Virus record (IMG/VR): IMGVR_UViG_3300028388_001804
Location: 1-52,939 of that record
DNA: 52,939 nucleotides
Reading direction: 5' to 3' (one strand)
From: a virus
Within the stretch, counting starts at the first letter, position 1, and each line of letters starts with the position of its first letter. Both the position numbers and the translations under genes were made by a program. Under the pieces are notes generated by a model. It did no database searches. It was not told the origin of the DNA and saw only the letters and a program-made list of their open reading frames with translations. Positions 1 to 10,112 of this stretch are shown here, piece by piece.

Positions 1-3000
1 CCTTGCCCATATATAGCACCAAATTTATCTTTAGCTATTTTAGCTGCTCCAGCTCCGTGTCTTCCTTGTGGATTACTGCCGAATACAAATATAGTATTAG
101 GTTCTGGCTGAATATTTCCTTCGTAATAGTTTTGCGTAGTCCGCTCATTTAATAGCTCAGCTAATGCGCGGGCTTGGGAAAAAGGTGTAGATGCAAACAT
201 ATCTGTTAGTATTTTACCTTTAGATTTATCGCGCAACTCTTGCTCTAAAGTGGGGTTTTCATCTAAGTATATTCTCCATAAATCTTTATATAATAGCCAC
301 TGCTTTTCTGCTGAATACAGTCTACCTTTTTTACCCTTACCTAATTTATATTTATTATCTGAAAAAGCTGTACTTCCTTTAGGTTTAGGTTTAGCTTTAC
401 CATAACCTTTAATATCTAATTGGTAAATATCTTCAATAATTCTACCATCCTTTAACTGTGCAAACATGGCACTAAAACGCTTATCTCCTTTACTAGATAC
501 TTCATAGCTATTAGCAGCTTTTCTAGCCCAAGTATAAGTTGTTATAGTGGTTGCAGTATTTCTAATATTAGAAGGATTTAACTTAACGTCTAATATTGAA
601 AGTACATCTTCATTTAAAAAGTCTTCATTTAAAGATTTAGCTGTAATAATTCTAATATCATCTAATAAAGTTACAGGTTTTTTTAATTTAAATACTTTTT
701 TCAAGAAATCAACTATATCATCCCATAAACTTTTCTTTTTGCTGTAAACAGACTCTTTGTTCTTAGCCCAAGATTTAAGCTGTCCTATTGTCAAGAAATT
801 AGAAGGTATCTCTGTACCTGAAATATTAAAAATATCCAATTGGTCTAACCAATGAGTTCCATTATTTAAATCTATTTTCTGACCTGTTAAAGCATAAAGT
901 AATAAAGATATTTTCTTATCTCCTTGCTGAATGAATGGAGTATTACTTATATCTTCATCAGTTAAATTGTTAATTACATTTAAAATCCACTTTTTAGTTG
1001 CTTTTTTATCTGTAGTATCAAGTTTATGTCTAGTTGCTGCGTGCCAAAGTTCATGTAATAGGGCTTCATCAGCAGTTTGATAAGACATATCTTTTATCTT
1101 ATTAGCATATAAAAATACTTTATCCGAAGATTTAGAGTATTCAGCAACTGAGCCTTTTAATATAGGTTCATTTTTAGAAATAACAACATTTTTAAAAGAT
1201 TTCAATAGAGTTTTAATATCATCGTAATATGCAGAACTTCTGAATAGTTCGTCTAAATTATTCTCATCCACTAAGACTTCACCTTGTTCGTTATAATCTA
1301 AAGTAACAAACTTATCGTAATACTTTTTATTTTCTTTTAAATTTAGCTCTCTATAGTCTGTTTTAGCCTCTTGTTGAGTACTTTTTACTCTTCCGTATAA
1401 GAACCTTTCAATTTCTTTTAAAGACTCCATAGAAGCCAATTCTGAAGCAGACTTTTCATTAGAATATACTAGCTGTCGTTTCAAATTTAATAAAATATTA
1501 TCAACTTCTTTTTTAGTCAGAGGTTTATACTTATCGTATTTAGCATTATCAATAGCTTTAATATTAGCTAAAGCCTGGTCTTTATATTTACTATTAAATA
1601 TTTTGTCAAGTGTAGGGTAGCCGTAAAATTGCTGATACAAATCTTTTCTAAGATCTTCTAGTTGTTCGTCTAATTCATCCTGTTGATTTTTATATTCGTT
1701 TAAAAAAATTGCAGCATCTGATTTAGATTTAAAAGCACTATCAAGACCTTTTATAGACTTATACGCTTCTGTTTTTAAATCTTTCAGAGAATCAACAAGT
1801 TTTAAATCTAAATCAAATAATTCAAGTTTTTTAGATAAATTAGATTTAAATTCATCTAATAAAGTTTGATAAAAAGGAGACTTTTGTAGTTTAGAATCAA
1901 TTCTATTTTTTATAAAGCTTTGAACTTCTTCTTTTGCTAACTGCAGCCTATTATCTTCTTCTAAGTTAGTAGCAGTAAGATATGTTCCAGCTTTGTTATC
2001 AACATGTACATATTTAGCGTCAATATCAAAATCAGCTCCTGAAAGTTCTATAATCTCTAAAGGTAAAATTAAATTATTACCTTGAAAATATGGTAAAGTA
2101 TCTACATACCTAATGTTTACCATAAATCCCTTTCCTTGTGTAGGAATACGCACTCCGTGATCTGTTCTACCTATTTCAGCAGCTTTATCGGAAGCAATAC
2201 CTTCTGAATACCATGTATTAGTTTTATCATCCCAAATTCTATGTCTAAGTCTAGTTTTAATTTCTTTTACCCTAGAATATGTTGAAGACTGGTAAAAATC
2301 AGATTGATACATCTCTTCTTTAAATGTATTATTTTCTAGATACTCGTCCAGTTTTTCAATCGGCGTGTCAATAAGCTCAGACAGTTCTAGTAAAGTTAAA
2401 AGTTGATCTGTTAAAATATCATAATCTTGAGTTTGATTAAAATCTTCACCTAAAGAATTAATTTTATCTGTTAGACTTTTAATTTTTTCCGCTCGTTTAG
2501 AATAATGTAGTTCTTCAAACGAAGGATCTGTAGCTTTAAGTGTGTCTACTTGGCGATAAAATGTAATTCCATCTTCTGAGAAATAAAGCGATTTTTCTTT
2601 ATTAAAAAGAGTGTTATATTTATCCCTACTAATACCATCAATACTAACTAACCTACGAACTGTATATCCGTAGGAAGAAACTAATGTATATTTTCTTCCA
2701 TCCACTTTCTGAGAAAATAAATTTTTACTTACAAATGCTTGATATAAACTTTCTATTTTAGCAGAAGCTGCTGTAAAATTCCAGTTATACTCAGGTATTT
2801 TAGTAAGATCATCAATTTGTTGGTAAGATCCTAAGTATTCTAATAAAAGTACATCTGAATCTACATCTGATAGATTAGCTTTAACATATTCTACAAATTC
2901 AGTAAAATTTATTTCATCTGACGATTTACCGTCTTCCATTCTAAACAAAGATTTTTCTTTATCTTCTAGAGAAAGATCTACCCGTTTACCTAATAAATCT

Positions 3001-6000
3001 TTAAAAAACTTAGCTAATATAGGAGCTTTTACAGTTTGAGATCCAAAATGTAAATCTTGATTAGGATCTACTTCAGTCCAGATTAATCCCATAGATTGAG
3101 TACCGTCAGTTATCTTTGTTTTAAACCCATCAGTATTTGTATGCTCTCTTAAATTAGAGTTTGAAAGAATATTTATAACATTATCAGTAATATTATCTAA
3201 ATCTTTTTGTGGATTTAATTTAGCAGTTTTTAACGAAGATGTAGTAATAATAAAGTCTACTTCTTTTTCTTGTAATGTATTGTAAGCTTTGTGTAATTCT
3301 TCTCTTCCCGGTAATGCTTCATATAATTTAGATGGATTGTTTTTATATAAATTTTTTAATCCTTTAACATATTTTATAGCCTCTGCTTTAGATTTCTTTG
3401 TATCTTTTATATGTTTAATTATTTCTGGTTTCAATCTTGAAGTACCACTTCTTTGTAAAATATTAACTGAAGTTTTCATTAAAGTAAGCATACTCTTTTC
3501 TACAAGTTTTTTAGAGTGTCCCCATACATTTAATGACTCTAAAAGAGAATAGTCAGGTGTAAATACATTATCTAAACCTAACTCTATTAATTCTAACTCA
3601 TCTAATATTTTTTTAGATTTTTTACCAGTAGCTTTAATATAAACATTTTTAAACCATTCTAAGGTTGTGTAAGTTTGACCGTCAGAAGAGTCTATTCCCT
3701 CAACTGAATCTAATCCATTTCTTTCTCTCTCATAATCTTCTAAAGAAGTTTTTGGCATATCTAAAGCAATATAAGTTGTTTTACCTACTCCCATGTTACT
3801 ACCCGAAGATATTTGATTACCATTACGTTTAGTTGCATCCGTATAATTTCTATGGTTTAAATTTACATACCCATAAAACAAATTAGACAGTAACATACCA
3901 TTTATTGTATCATTATAAAAGTAATCTGCAAGTCTACTATAAACTATATTTTTATCTTTATCTGCATAATTAGCAGGAAGTAGTAAATTTTTACCTTTTT
4001 CCATGTTAATTAAATTCTCAGATTGAAGTTGATTTAAAAATTTATCAAATTGAGACTGCATGTAATAATTTAAACTTTGAGACTGTGCTTTACCCAGATC
4101 TTTTTTATTTAAAGACAAGGCATTTTGTACAAACTCTTCTGATCTAGAAATATTTTTAAATCTAAATAACTTAACCATTCTGCTTTGTTTCGGATTTGTA
4201 TTGTATTTAGCAGTGTTTTTTAATATAGTTTCTAATTTACTTATATCTTTAATTCTACTCTTGCCGTTCTCGTCTTTCTCAAGTTCTATACTATCAAGTA
4301 GTTGATTAAAACTAATTGTATCTGTTTCATTTAAATAATATTTACCAGTATGATACTCTTGTACTATATCCTGTTTACCTTCTTTTATTTCTTTTATCTG
4401 GTCGTAAGCTGAACTTATATATGATAACTCGTATTGAAGCATAGCTTTTAACCTAGAGCCTCCTTCTTTTGTTAAATTTATTTTATTGTCTTTTATATTA
4501 AAATACTCTTTTTTAGGCGTAGTAACAAAATAGTTAGTTCTCTTTTCTGAGAAAATAAATACCTGAGTAGGATTTATACTTAAATTAGACAAAGGATTAA
4601 ATTCAGCAAGTTTATTTATTAACCTTGACCTTAAAGATTGTTGATGGTATACTTGTCCATCACCTCTACCAGATTCATTATTTTCTGTCATTCCTGCAAA
4701 ATATCTAGCTTGCATAGAAACAAGTGCTTTAGGATCTCTTATAAGAGGATTCATCATCAAGGATCTAGCTCTAATCTCAGCTTCTAAATTAGAAATACTC
4801 TTACCGTAAGAAGAAAATCCAAAGTGAATTTTATCCATAAGAACGTTCATATCAGTACCGTTATTGATGATATAGTCAATAGCCAGAGCAAATTTACCTT
4901 TACCGTTTGTACTTTGAATATAGTGCATTATTTCTTCTGTAAAATAAGATTGTTGAGTTTTGTTGTAAATGACATTATCATTAGCATCTTTAAAAGCTAA
5001 AGAAGTGTTTTCATCAGAAAATTTAAAATTATTATTTATAATTTTTCTTAATGTAGAAGTTGCTCCTATATAATTAGAAGTTTCATCTGGATAGAATGCA
5101 AATTTATCATATTTTGAATTAGATTCTAATATGCTAAAAGTATGCTGTACCCCTTTTTTACTATCTTTCTTATAATACACTCTTTGAATCGGAGGAATAT
5201 GTGTTCCATAATTATTTAAAATCTCTTTAAAATAAGTTCTTTCCTCTAAAGATACATTTTCATTATCATAATGTTCGTAGGCAATAGAATACATGATATA
5301 CGGGTGCGATATACTCATACCCAACATATTCAAATTCTGTGAAATTACAATTATTAAATCTACTGTAGACGTTGGTAATATTGCCGTACCATCTAATGTA
5401 GAAGTTAAATTATCTAGTCCTTTTTGCGTTAACTTAGGATTTTTATAATGCTTTAATAAAGTATAGGTAACTTTTATAAGCTGTGTTATTTGTTTAGATG
5501 TTAAATTTTGAGACATAAAATCAGATTTCCATTTATCTAAAACTTGCGCTTCATCTGATTGTATTGTAGCTCTAAGACTTATTGTTTCATTAGTATTGCT
5601 ATTTATTAGTACTTCTGTAGCTTCTATATGAGTATGATTTACAGCTCTATAAAATGAAGATAAAATTGGGATGTCCATTAAAATATCAACAGATTTTACA
5701 TCTTTATTATAAAGTAAATCTAATGTATCTTGTTTAGCAGTTTCTTTAGGAAAATTAAAATAGTCTTGTACGATATTTTCTATTTTATTTAAAAAAGCAT
5801 GTACGTTTTCATTTACATCTCTCATAGAATTTAACTTAGAAAAATATTCTTGTGGAAATGTATCCGCTAAGTTGTTAATAAGAAATGAGTAAAATTCATT
5901 CTCATTAATAAAATTAACAAGTCCTGTAGATTTTAATTTTTCAGAAGATAAATTTTCTAATCCTAGAATATTACTAAATACTGGGGTAGATCCTATAAAT

Positions 6001-9000
6001 AATCTCAATATCTGAGACATAGATTTAATAGGAGATACTTCTAAATTAGATTGAGTATATCTAGAAAAGTTATCTGATTCGCTGTGTACTTCTGAATCTG
6101 GAAGATCTGCTATACCACTATCATAATAAGCTAAAGATCTTTTTATTTCTTTAAATAAAGCACTATTTTCTGTTTCAAAATAATTAGCTAAGGCATTAGT
6201 AGCATTAAGTAAACTTTGATATGTAGCTGTAGAAGCATTAGATTCTATTAAAGCTAAAGCTAAGTTTTCATTTAAATCTAAATCATATATTTCTTCAAGT
6301 TCTTCAACAACAGCATCTATATCAGATTTATAGATTTTATCTTTTTGAAGGAGTTTAAAAGTAATTTGCTTTATAAGTGCGTTACTTAAATAAGATGGTA
6401 AATATTTTGTTATGTCTTTACCTGTTATAGGGTCTTCTTCTGTATACTCTAATAAAGCTTGAGATATATCCACAGGAGTTCCGCCTAAATCTTCTACATA
6501 TTCTCGTATAATTGTTAATACTTCAGAAGTATAGTTAGATTTCTCCCCTCGTTCATAAGCTTCAAGTAAACTGTTTAATCTATTTATTTCTACTTTAGCT
6601 CTTTTTTGCAAGTTTGCTTTAGTAGGATTTTCTTTTAATCTAGTTAATAATGATTTTAACTTAGTAATTTTTACTTCATTAGATAATATTTTAGTTATAT
6701 CATTTTCAGTAACAGTTTGACTTGGAACTTTAGATATTAAATTTTCAGAAGAATCTTTAATTGCATCTTGTAGTTCTTTGTTAATTGTATCGTATAGTTT
6801 AGTACCTTTTAAATTATTAGCTAAAAGATCTTTGTAAATAGATTCTACATTTTCATTAAATGTTTCTTTTGAAATCTTATCTTTATATTTTAATAAATTT
6901 GAGTACTTTTTATTTAAAGCATCTAATATAGACGTATCTTCTTTAGACTTTAACTTCTCTTTAGGTTTACTTTTAGGTTTACTTTTAAGTTTACTTTTAG
7001 ACTCAGATTCTACGGGTTTTTCTTCTTGCAAATCTTCTGAAGTTAGATCGTAAATTGGTTGGAATAATCTAGACGGTATATAAGTCATTCTAGTATTATT
7101 ATAATCAATATTTAATCCTTCTTGATTAAATCCTTGAACTCCTGTAACTTGTAAGTTCATAGAAGCTAAAGATGTTTTTCTTTTCTTTGTGTATAAATTA
7201 GCTACAATATTAGCAGCATTCTTTATATCTTCTGCAGTTACTGGCGACCCTGTTGTTTTATTTATAAATTGTTTTTGCTTACGATGCCAAACTATATCTG
7301 TGTACTTAGTATTAGACAAAGACATAGTTATCGAATCTTCTACAGTATTAGACCTAGTGTCTTCTAAAGATAAAGAAATACTTAACTTAGGTATAATATC
7401 TCCATATCCTTCAGGATTATCTTGAAAATGCTTGATATTAGGATTTTCAGTTTTACCGTACTTTTCTTTAACTCGTTCCTCAGCTTCTCTAGTATATTTT
7501 GGTTGAATTAAAACTCTAGAAATAAGATTCATACCTTCTGGTATATATCTTTCATTTACAGAGATCCACATACTAGAGACTGTATCTGTGCCTAATACAA
7601 TATCTTTTAAATACCCTTGAGCTGTAGTAGTACCTGATTGTAAGAATGGATTTGATTTTAAAAATAAATTTCTTAAAACACTCACGCCTTCTAATAAAAC
7701 TTCAGTTAGAACAGACTGTCTAATTGGCAAAGATTTTAAAGAATAGTATTTACCACTAGGTAACAATGCTAAAGAGTTTTGATTATTTATTTTAGAATTA
7801 GGTGCATGTGTATCTATTAATACAGCTAAATCGTCTTTAAATTCTTCTGATATAGCTGATGCAGGTTGCCATTGGTCTGAATTTAATTCTTTTACCCATA
7901 TACTGTCTAATCTTAAATTAGATTCTTTTTTATTTAGCCTAGTTCTCTGGACTACAACAATATACTTTTTACCATTATAAGTATGTGCATCTTCTTCTGT
8001 TAGCTGGTCTACTAACTTAGGTAAATCTTCAACATTTTCGTAACTATTTTTACCATTATTGTAGGTCATTACATTAGAATACTTACCAAACACTTCACTA
8101 TTAAATTTAATTCTTCCTCTTAAATCTATAGGTTTACCAAGTGTCAGCTCTTTTAAAAGTTTATTATAAACTTCTTGAGCTTTTATACCAGCAGCTAACG
8201 ATTCTCTTCCTTTTGGAGTTAATTCTTGAGTTAAATCATTCCAGTATAAAGGATTTATATCTTTTATTAGCTTATGAGGCATTGTTTTAAAATCTACTTT
8301 ATTACCGTTTAAAAGAAATTTATAGGGAGATGTTAATCTTCCAATATATTTACCTTTTAAAAACACCTGCACTCTATACTTTTTACCGTCTATAATATGG
8401 TAAGGAACTGCTGTTAACTCAGAAGTGTATATTTTTGATTTAGCTTTACCAGAAAAAGGAACTAATTTTAAATTTATATTACCTTTTCTAATTTCCTCAG
8501 CATTTTCATTGATAAATTTTATTTCTTCATCTGTAAGATCATGTCTTAAAATAATCTTATCGTCAGAAACAATCTTACCTTTAATATTTAAATCCTCAAA
8601 TACTTCTTCGTTTTCAATTTCTTTAATTTCATCTTTTAAAAGCTCTTTTTCTTCTTCTACAATTTCTTCTATAATTTCCTCAGCTTCATTTTTATCTATA
8701 ATATCTTCGGGTATGCTATTTATAGCTTCCTCTTTTATTTCGTCTAATTTTTCTACAGTTTCTTGTAATTCTTCTTTACTTGAAAAACTTTCTACAGTAT
8801 CTTCAAAAATTTCTTCTTCTATATCATCATACTCTGTACTCCCTTCAACTTCTTCAGCAGCACTTTCTTCCTCTACTATAGGTAATTCTGACTCAACATT
8901 CTCTGAAGGATCAGGTGAAATTTCTTCTTCAGTGCTAACATTTTCTTCTGGTGTTAATTCAATCGGCTCAGAATTTTCTAACAAACTCTCTGGATTATTG

Positions 9001-10112
9001 TCAACACTCTCTTCTAATTCTATTTCTTCTGTTTCTACATTATCAGAAGAGGTACTTTCACTTTCTTCAGGTTCAGATTTTTCTTGTTTGTAATTCTCAG
9101 GATATACAGATCTATTATACCTCTCTAAAATATCATTTAAACTTTCAATTAAAAAGTTTGTAATCATCTGCTGAGACTTAGTCTTAGGATTATAATCATC
9201 TCTTAGATCTAAAATATCTTTATATAAATCAGTAAGATCTTTTTCATCAGATTTAGTTAATTTCTTTTTATTAATATAATAGTCAATCCTATCACTAAGC
9301 TCTTCAATTTTCTCTGTTATTGGATTTGGTGTTGCTTTATTTACAGTCTCTACAACTTTTTCTGCAGCTTTTTCAACAGCTTCAGCACTTTCAGGTTCTA
9401 AACTTTCTACACTATCTACAGTAGATTTTAACTTATTTCCTGCAACTTCTCTTTTAATAACCTCATCAAATAGTCTGCCCCATCGAGATTTTATAGCTCT
9501 TTCTTGATTTTGTCTAACTGTTAAATCTTCAGCTATATTATCCGAAGCTAAAAATGTAGATTCAGATTGAGGTATAACATTTTTAGACGACTTAAAAAGA
9601 TTATTTTTTAATATCGCATCTCTTACTTTAAGTAGTTTTTTATCTCCTTTTAAAGTTGCTACTGCATTATAATCATCAACAAGTCTTCTTTTTAAAGCTG
9701 TTAATTTATTATAATCTTGGTATGCTTCTACTGCAGCCTTATATTTTATAGAATCTCTGTTCTTCAATTTTTCTAAATACTCTACATTGCTAATGTGGTC
9801 AGTTAACCCTTTAAAAACTTGTTTTGTATCTTTTAAAGCTTTGTCAAGTTCGTATACATTTTTATCTAATTTTTTACCTTTAACAGTTTTACGTTTAAGT
9901 GTATTTAAAAATATATTAACAACATCTTCTTCAGTTATATCTCTATCCTTTATATTCTTTTTAAGGCTGTTCATGTGAGTTATCACGTCTTGTCTTTCTT
10001 TTTTGTTTAAAACTCCGTTGAAAAGATAACCAACTAAGTCTGTTTTATCGTTTAAAAAGAATTTCTCTCTTCTTCTGTAATTGAATTTCCATATGACAGT
10101 GCATTTTTCCAT
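1..10112 (-). CDS. Giant virion RNA polymerase polyprotein (C-terminus beyond window)
   Basis: One open minus-strand frame runs from about 10.1 kb off the left edge, at least 3,320 residues. Numbering from the ATG at 10112, Asp2694, 2696 and 2698 form an ADFDID loop (2019-2033) within LSGADFDIDAKYVH. This is the metal-binding signature of the beta'-like double-psi barrel in crAss-like virion RNA polymerases, which enter the cell and transcribe early genes. Other segments are an acidic Glu/Ser-rich linker (about 337-497), a Lys/Ser/Pro repeat near 1032-1056, an HELWH zinc-metallopeptidase motif at 3020-3024 (1041-1055), and from about 3335 a TIFVFGSN..GRHGAGAA segment resembling a macro-like domain, cut by the window edge. 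The start is uncertain: ATGs at 10112 and 9974 both lack the AT-rich leader of other genes here. The frame may instead be entered by -1 frameshifting from the upstream gene at 10055. Confidence 0.88.
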   Translation of the reverse strand, partial: MEKCTVIWKFNYRRREKFFLNDKTDLVGYLFNGVLNKKERQDVITHMNSLKKNIKDRDITEEDVVNIFLNTLKRKTVKGKKLDKNVYELDKALKDTKQVFKGLTDHISNVEYLEKLKNRDSIKYKAAVEAYQDYNKLTALKRRLVDDYNAVATLKGDKKLLKVRDAILKNNLFKSSKNVIPQSESTFLASDNIAEDLTVRQNQERAIKSRWGRLFDEVIKREVAGNKLKSTVDSVESLEPESAEAVEKAAEKVVETVNKATPNPITEKIEELSDRIDYYINKKKLTKSDEKDLTDLYKDILDLRDDYNPKTKSQQMITNFLIESLNDILERYNRSVYPENYKQEKSEPEESESTSSDNVETEEIELEESVDNNPESLLENSEPIELTPEENVSTEEEISPDPSENVESELPIVEEESAAEEVEGSTEYDDIEEEIFEDTVESFSSKEELQETVEKLDEIKEEAINSIPEDIIDKNEAEEIIEEIVEEEKELLKDEIKEIENEEVFEDLNIKGKIVSDDKIILRHDLTDEEIKFINENAEEIRKGNINLKLVPFSGKAKSKIYTSELTAVPYHIIDGKKYRVQVFLKGKYIGRLTSPYKFLLNGNKVDFKTMPHKLIKDINPLYWNDLTQELTPKGRESLAAGIKAQEVYNKLLKELTLGKPIDLRGRIKFNSEVFGKYSNVMTYNNGKNSYENVEDLPKLVDQLTEEDAHTYNGKKYIVVVQRTRLNKKESNLRLDSIWVKELNSDQWQPASAISEEFKDDLAVLIDTHAPNSKINNQNSLALLPSGKYYSLKSLPIRQSVLTEVLLEGVSVLRNLFLKSNPFLQSGTTTAQGYLKDIVLGTDTVSSMWISVNERYIPEGMNLISRVLIQPKYTREAEERVKEKYGKTENPNIKHFQDNPEGYGDIIPKLSISLSLEDTRSNTVEDSITMSLSNTKYTDIVWHRKQKQFINKTTGSPVTAEDIKNAANIVANLYTKKRKTSLASMNLQVTGVQGFNQEGLNIDYNNTRMTYIPSRLFQPIYDLTSEDLQEEKPVESESKSKLKSKPKSKPKEKLKSKEDTSILDALNKKYSNLLKYKDKISKETFNENVESIYKDLLANNLKGTKLYDTINKELQDAIKDSSENLISKVPSQTVTENDITKILSNEVKITKLKSLLTRLKENPTKANLQKRAKVEINRLNSLLEAYERGEKSNYTSEVLTIIREYVEDLGGTPVDISQALLEYTEEDPITGKDITKYLPSYLSNALIKQITFKLLQKDKIYKSDIDAVVEELEEIYDLDLNENLALALIESNASTATYQSLLNATNALANYFETENSALFKEIKRSLAYYDSGIADLPDSEVHSESDNFSRYTQSNLEVSPIKSMSQILRLFIGSTPVFSNILGLENLSSEKLKSTGLVNFINENEFYSFLINNLADTFPQEYFSKLNSMRDVNENVHAFLNKIENIVQDYFNFPKETAKQDTLDLLYNKDVKSVDILMDIPILSSFYRAVNHTHIEATEVLINSNTNETISLRATIQSDEAQVLDKWKSDFMSQNLTSKQITQLIKVTYTLLKHYKNPKLTQKGLDNLTSTLDGTAILPTSTVDLIIVISQNLNMLGMSISHPYIMYSIAYEHYDNENVSLEERTYFKEILNNYGTHIPPIQRVYYKKDSKKGVQHTFSILESNSKYDKFAFYPDETSNYIGATSTLRKIINNNFKFSDENTSLAFKDANDNVIYNKTQQSYFTEEIMHYIQSTNGKGKFALAIDYIINNGTDMNVLMDKIHFGFSSYGKSISNLEAEIRARSLMMNPLIRDPKALVSMQARYFAGMTENNESGRGDGQVYHQQSLRSRLINKLAEFNPLSNLSINPTQVFIFSEKRTNYFVTTPKKEYFNIKDNKINLTKEGGSRLKAMLQYELSYISSAYDQIKEIKEGKQDIVQEYHTGKYYLNETDTISFNQLLDSIELEKDENGKSRIKDISKLETILKNTAKYNTNPKQSRMVKLFRFKNISRSEEFVQNALSLNKKDLGKAQSQSLNYYMQSQFDKFLNQLQSENLINMEKGKNLLLPANYADKDKNIVYSRLADYFYNDTINGMLLSNLFYGYVNLNHRNYTDATKRNGNQISSGSNMGVGKTTYIALDMPKTSLEDYERERNGLDSVEGIDSSDGQTYTTLEWFKNVYIKATGKKSKKILDELELIELGLDNVFTPDYSLLESLNVWGHSKKLVEKSMLTLMKTSVNILQRSGTSRLKPEIIKHIKDTKKSKAEAIKYVKGLKNLYKNNPSKLYEALPGREELHKAYNTLQEKEVDFIITTSSLKTAKLNPQKDLDNITDNVINILSNSNLREHTNTDGFKTKITDGTQSMGLIWTEVDPNQDLHFGSQTVKAPILAKFFKDLLGKRVDLSLEDKEKSLFRMEDGKSSDEINFTEFVEYVKANLSDVDSDVLLLEYLGSYQQIDDLTKIPEYNWNFTAASAKIESLYQAFVSKNLFSQKVDGRKYTLVSSYGYTVRRLVSIDGISRDKYNTLFNKEKSLYFSEDGITFYRQVDTLKATDPSFEELHYSKRAEKIKSLTDKINSLGEDFNQTQDYDILTDQLLTLLELSELIDTPIEKLDEYLENNTFKEEMYQSDFYQSSTYSRVKEIKTRLRHRIWDDKTNTWYSEGIASDKAAEIGRTDHGVRIPTQGKGFMVNIRYVDTLPYFQGNNLILPLEIIELSGADFDIDAKYVHVDNKAGTYLTATNLEEDNRLQLAKEEVQSFIKNRIDSKLQKSPFYQTLLDEFKSNLSKKLELFDLDLKLVDSLKDLKTEAYKSIKGLDSAFKSKSDAAIFLNEYKNQQDELDEQLEDLRKDLYQQFYGYPTLDKIFNSKYKDQALANIKAIDNAKYDKYKPLTKKEVDNILLNLKRQLVYSNEKSASELASMESLKEIERFLYGRVKSTQQEAKTDYRELNLKENKKYYDKFVTLDYNEQGEVLVDENNLDELFRSSAYYDDIKTLLKSFKNVVISKNEPILKGSVAEYSKSSDKVFLYANKIKDMSYQTADEALLHELWHAATRHKLDTTDKKATKKWILNVINNLTDEDISNTPFIQQGDKKISLLLYALTGQKIDLNNGTHWLDQLDIFNISGTEIPSNFLTIGQLKSWAKNKESVYSKKKSLWDDIVDFLKKVFKLKKPVTLLDDIRIITAKSLNEDFLNEDVLSILDVKLNPSNIRNTATTITTYTWARKAANSYEVSSKGDKRFSAMFAQLKDGRIIEDIYQLDIKGYGKAKPKPKGSTAFSDNKYKLGKGKKGRLYSAEKQWLLYKDLWRIYLDENPTLEQELRDKSKGKILTDMFASTPFSQARALAELLNERTTQNYYEGNIQPEPNTIFVFGSNPQGRHGAGAAKIAKDKFGAIYGQ

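Noticed and set aside
8425-9093. Plus-strand Ser-rich frame of 222 residues
   Set aside because: It is the mirror of the acidic Glu/Ser coding region of the giant polymerase; the Ser/Phe/Ile bias comes from antisense GAA/GAT/TCT codons.
10047-10054. TTTAAAC slippery heptamer as a canonical -1 site
   Set aside because: The heptamer is in the frame of the giant gene, not of the upstream gene, so it cannot mediate the upstream-to-giant shift in the canonical way; only a single-tRNA slip on TTT next to the stop fits.
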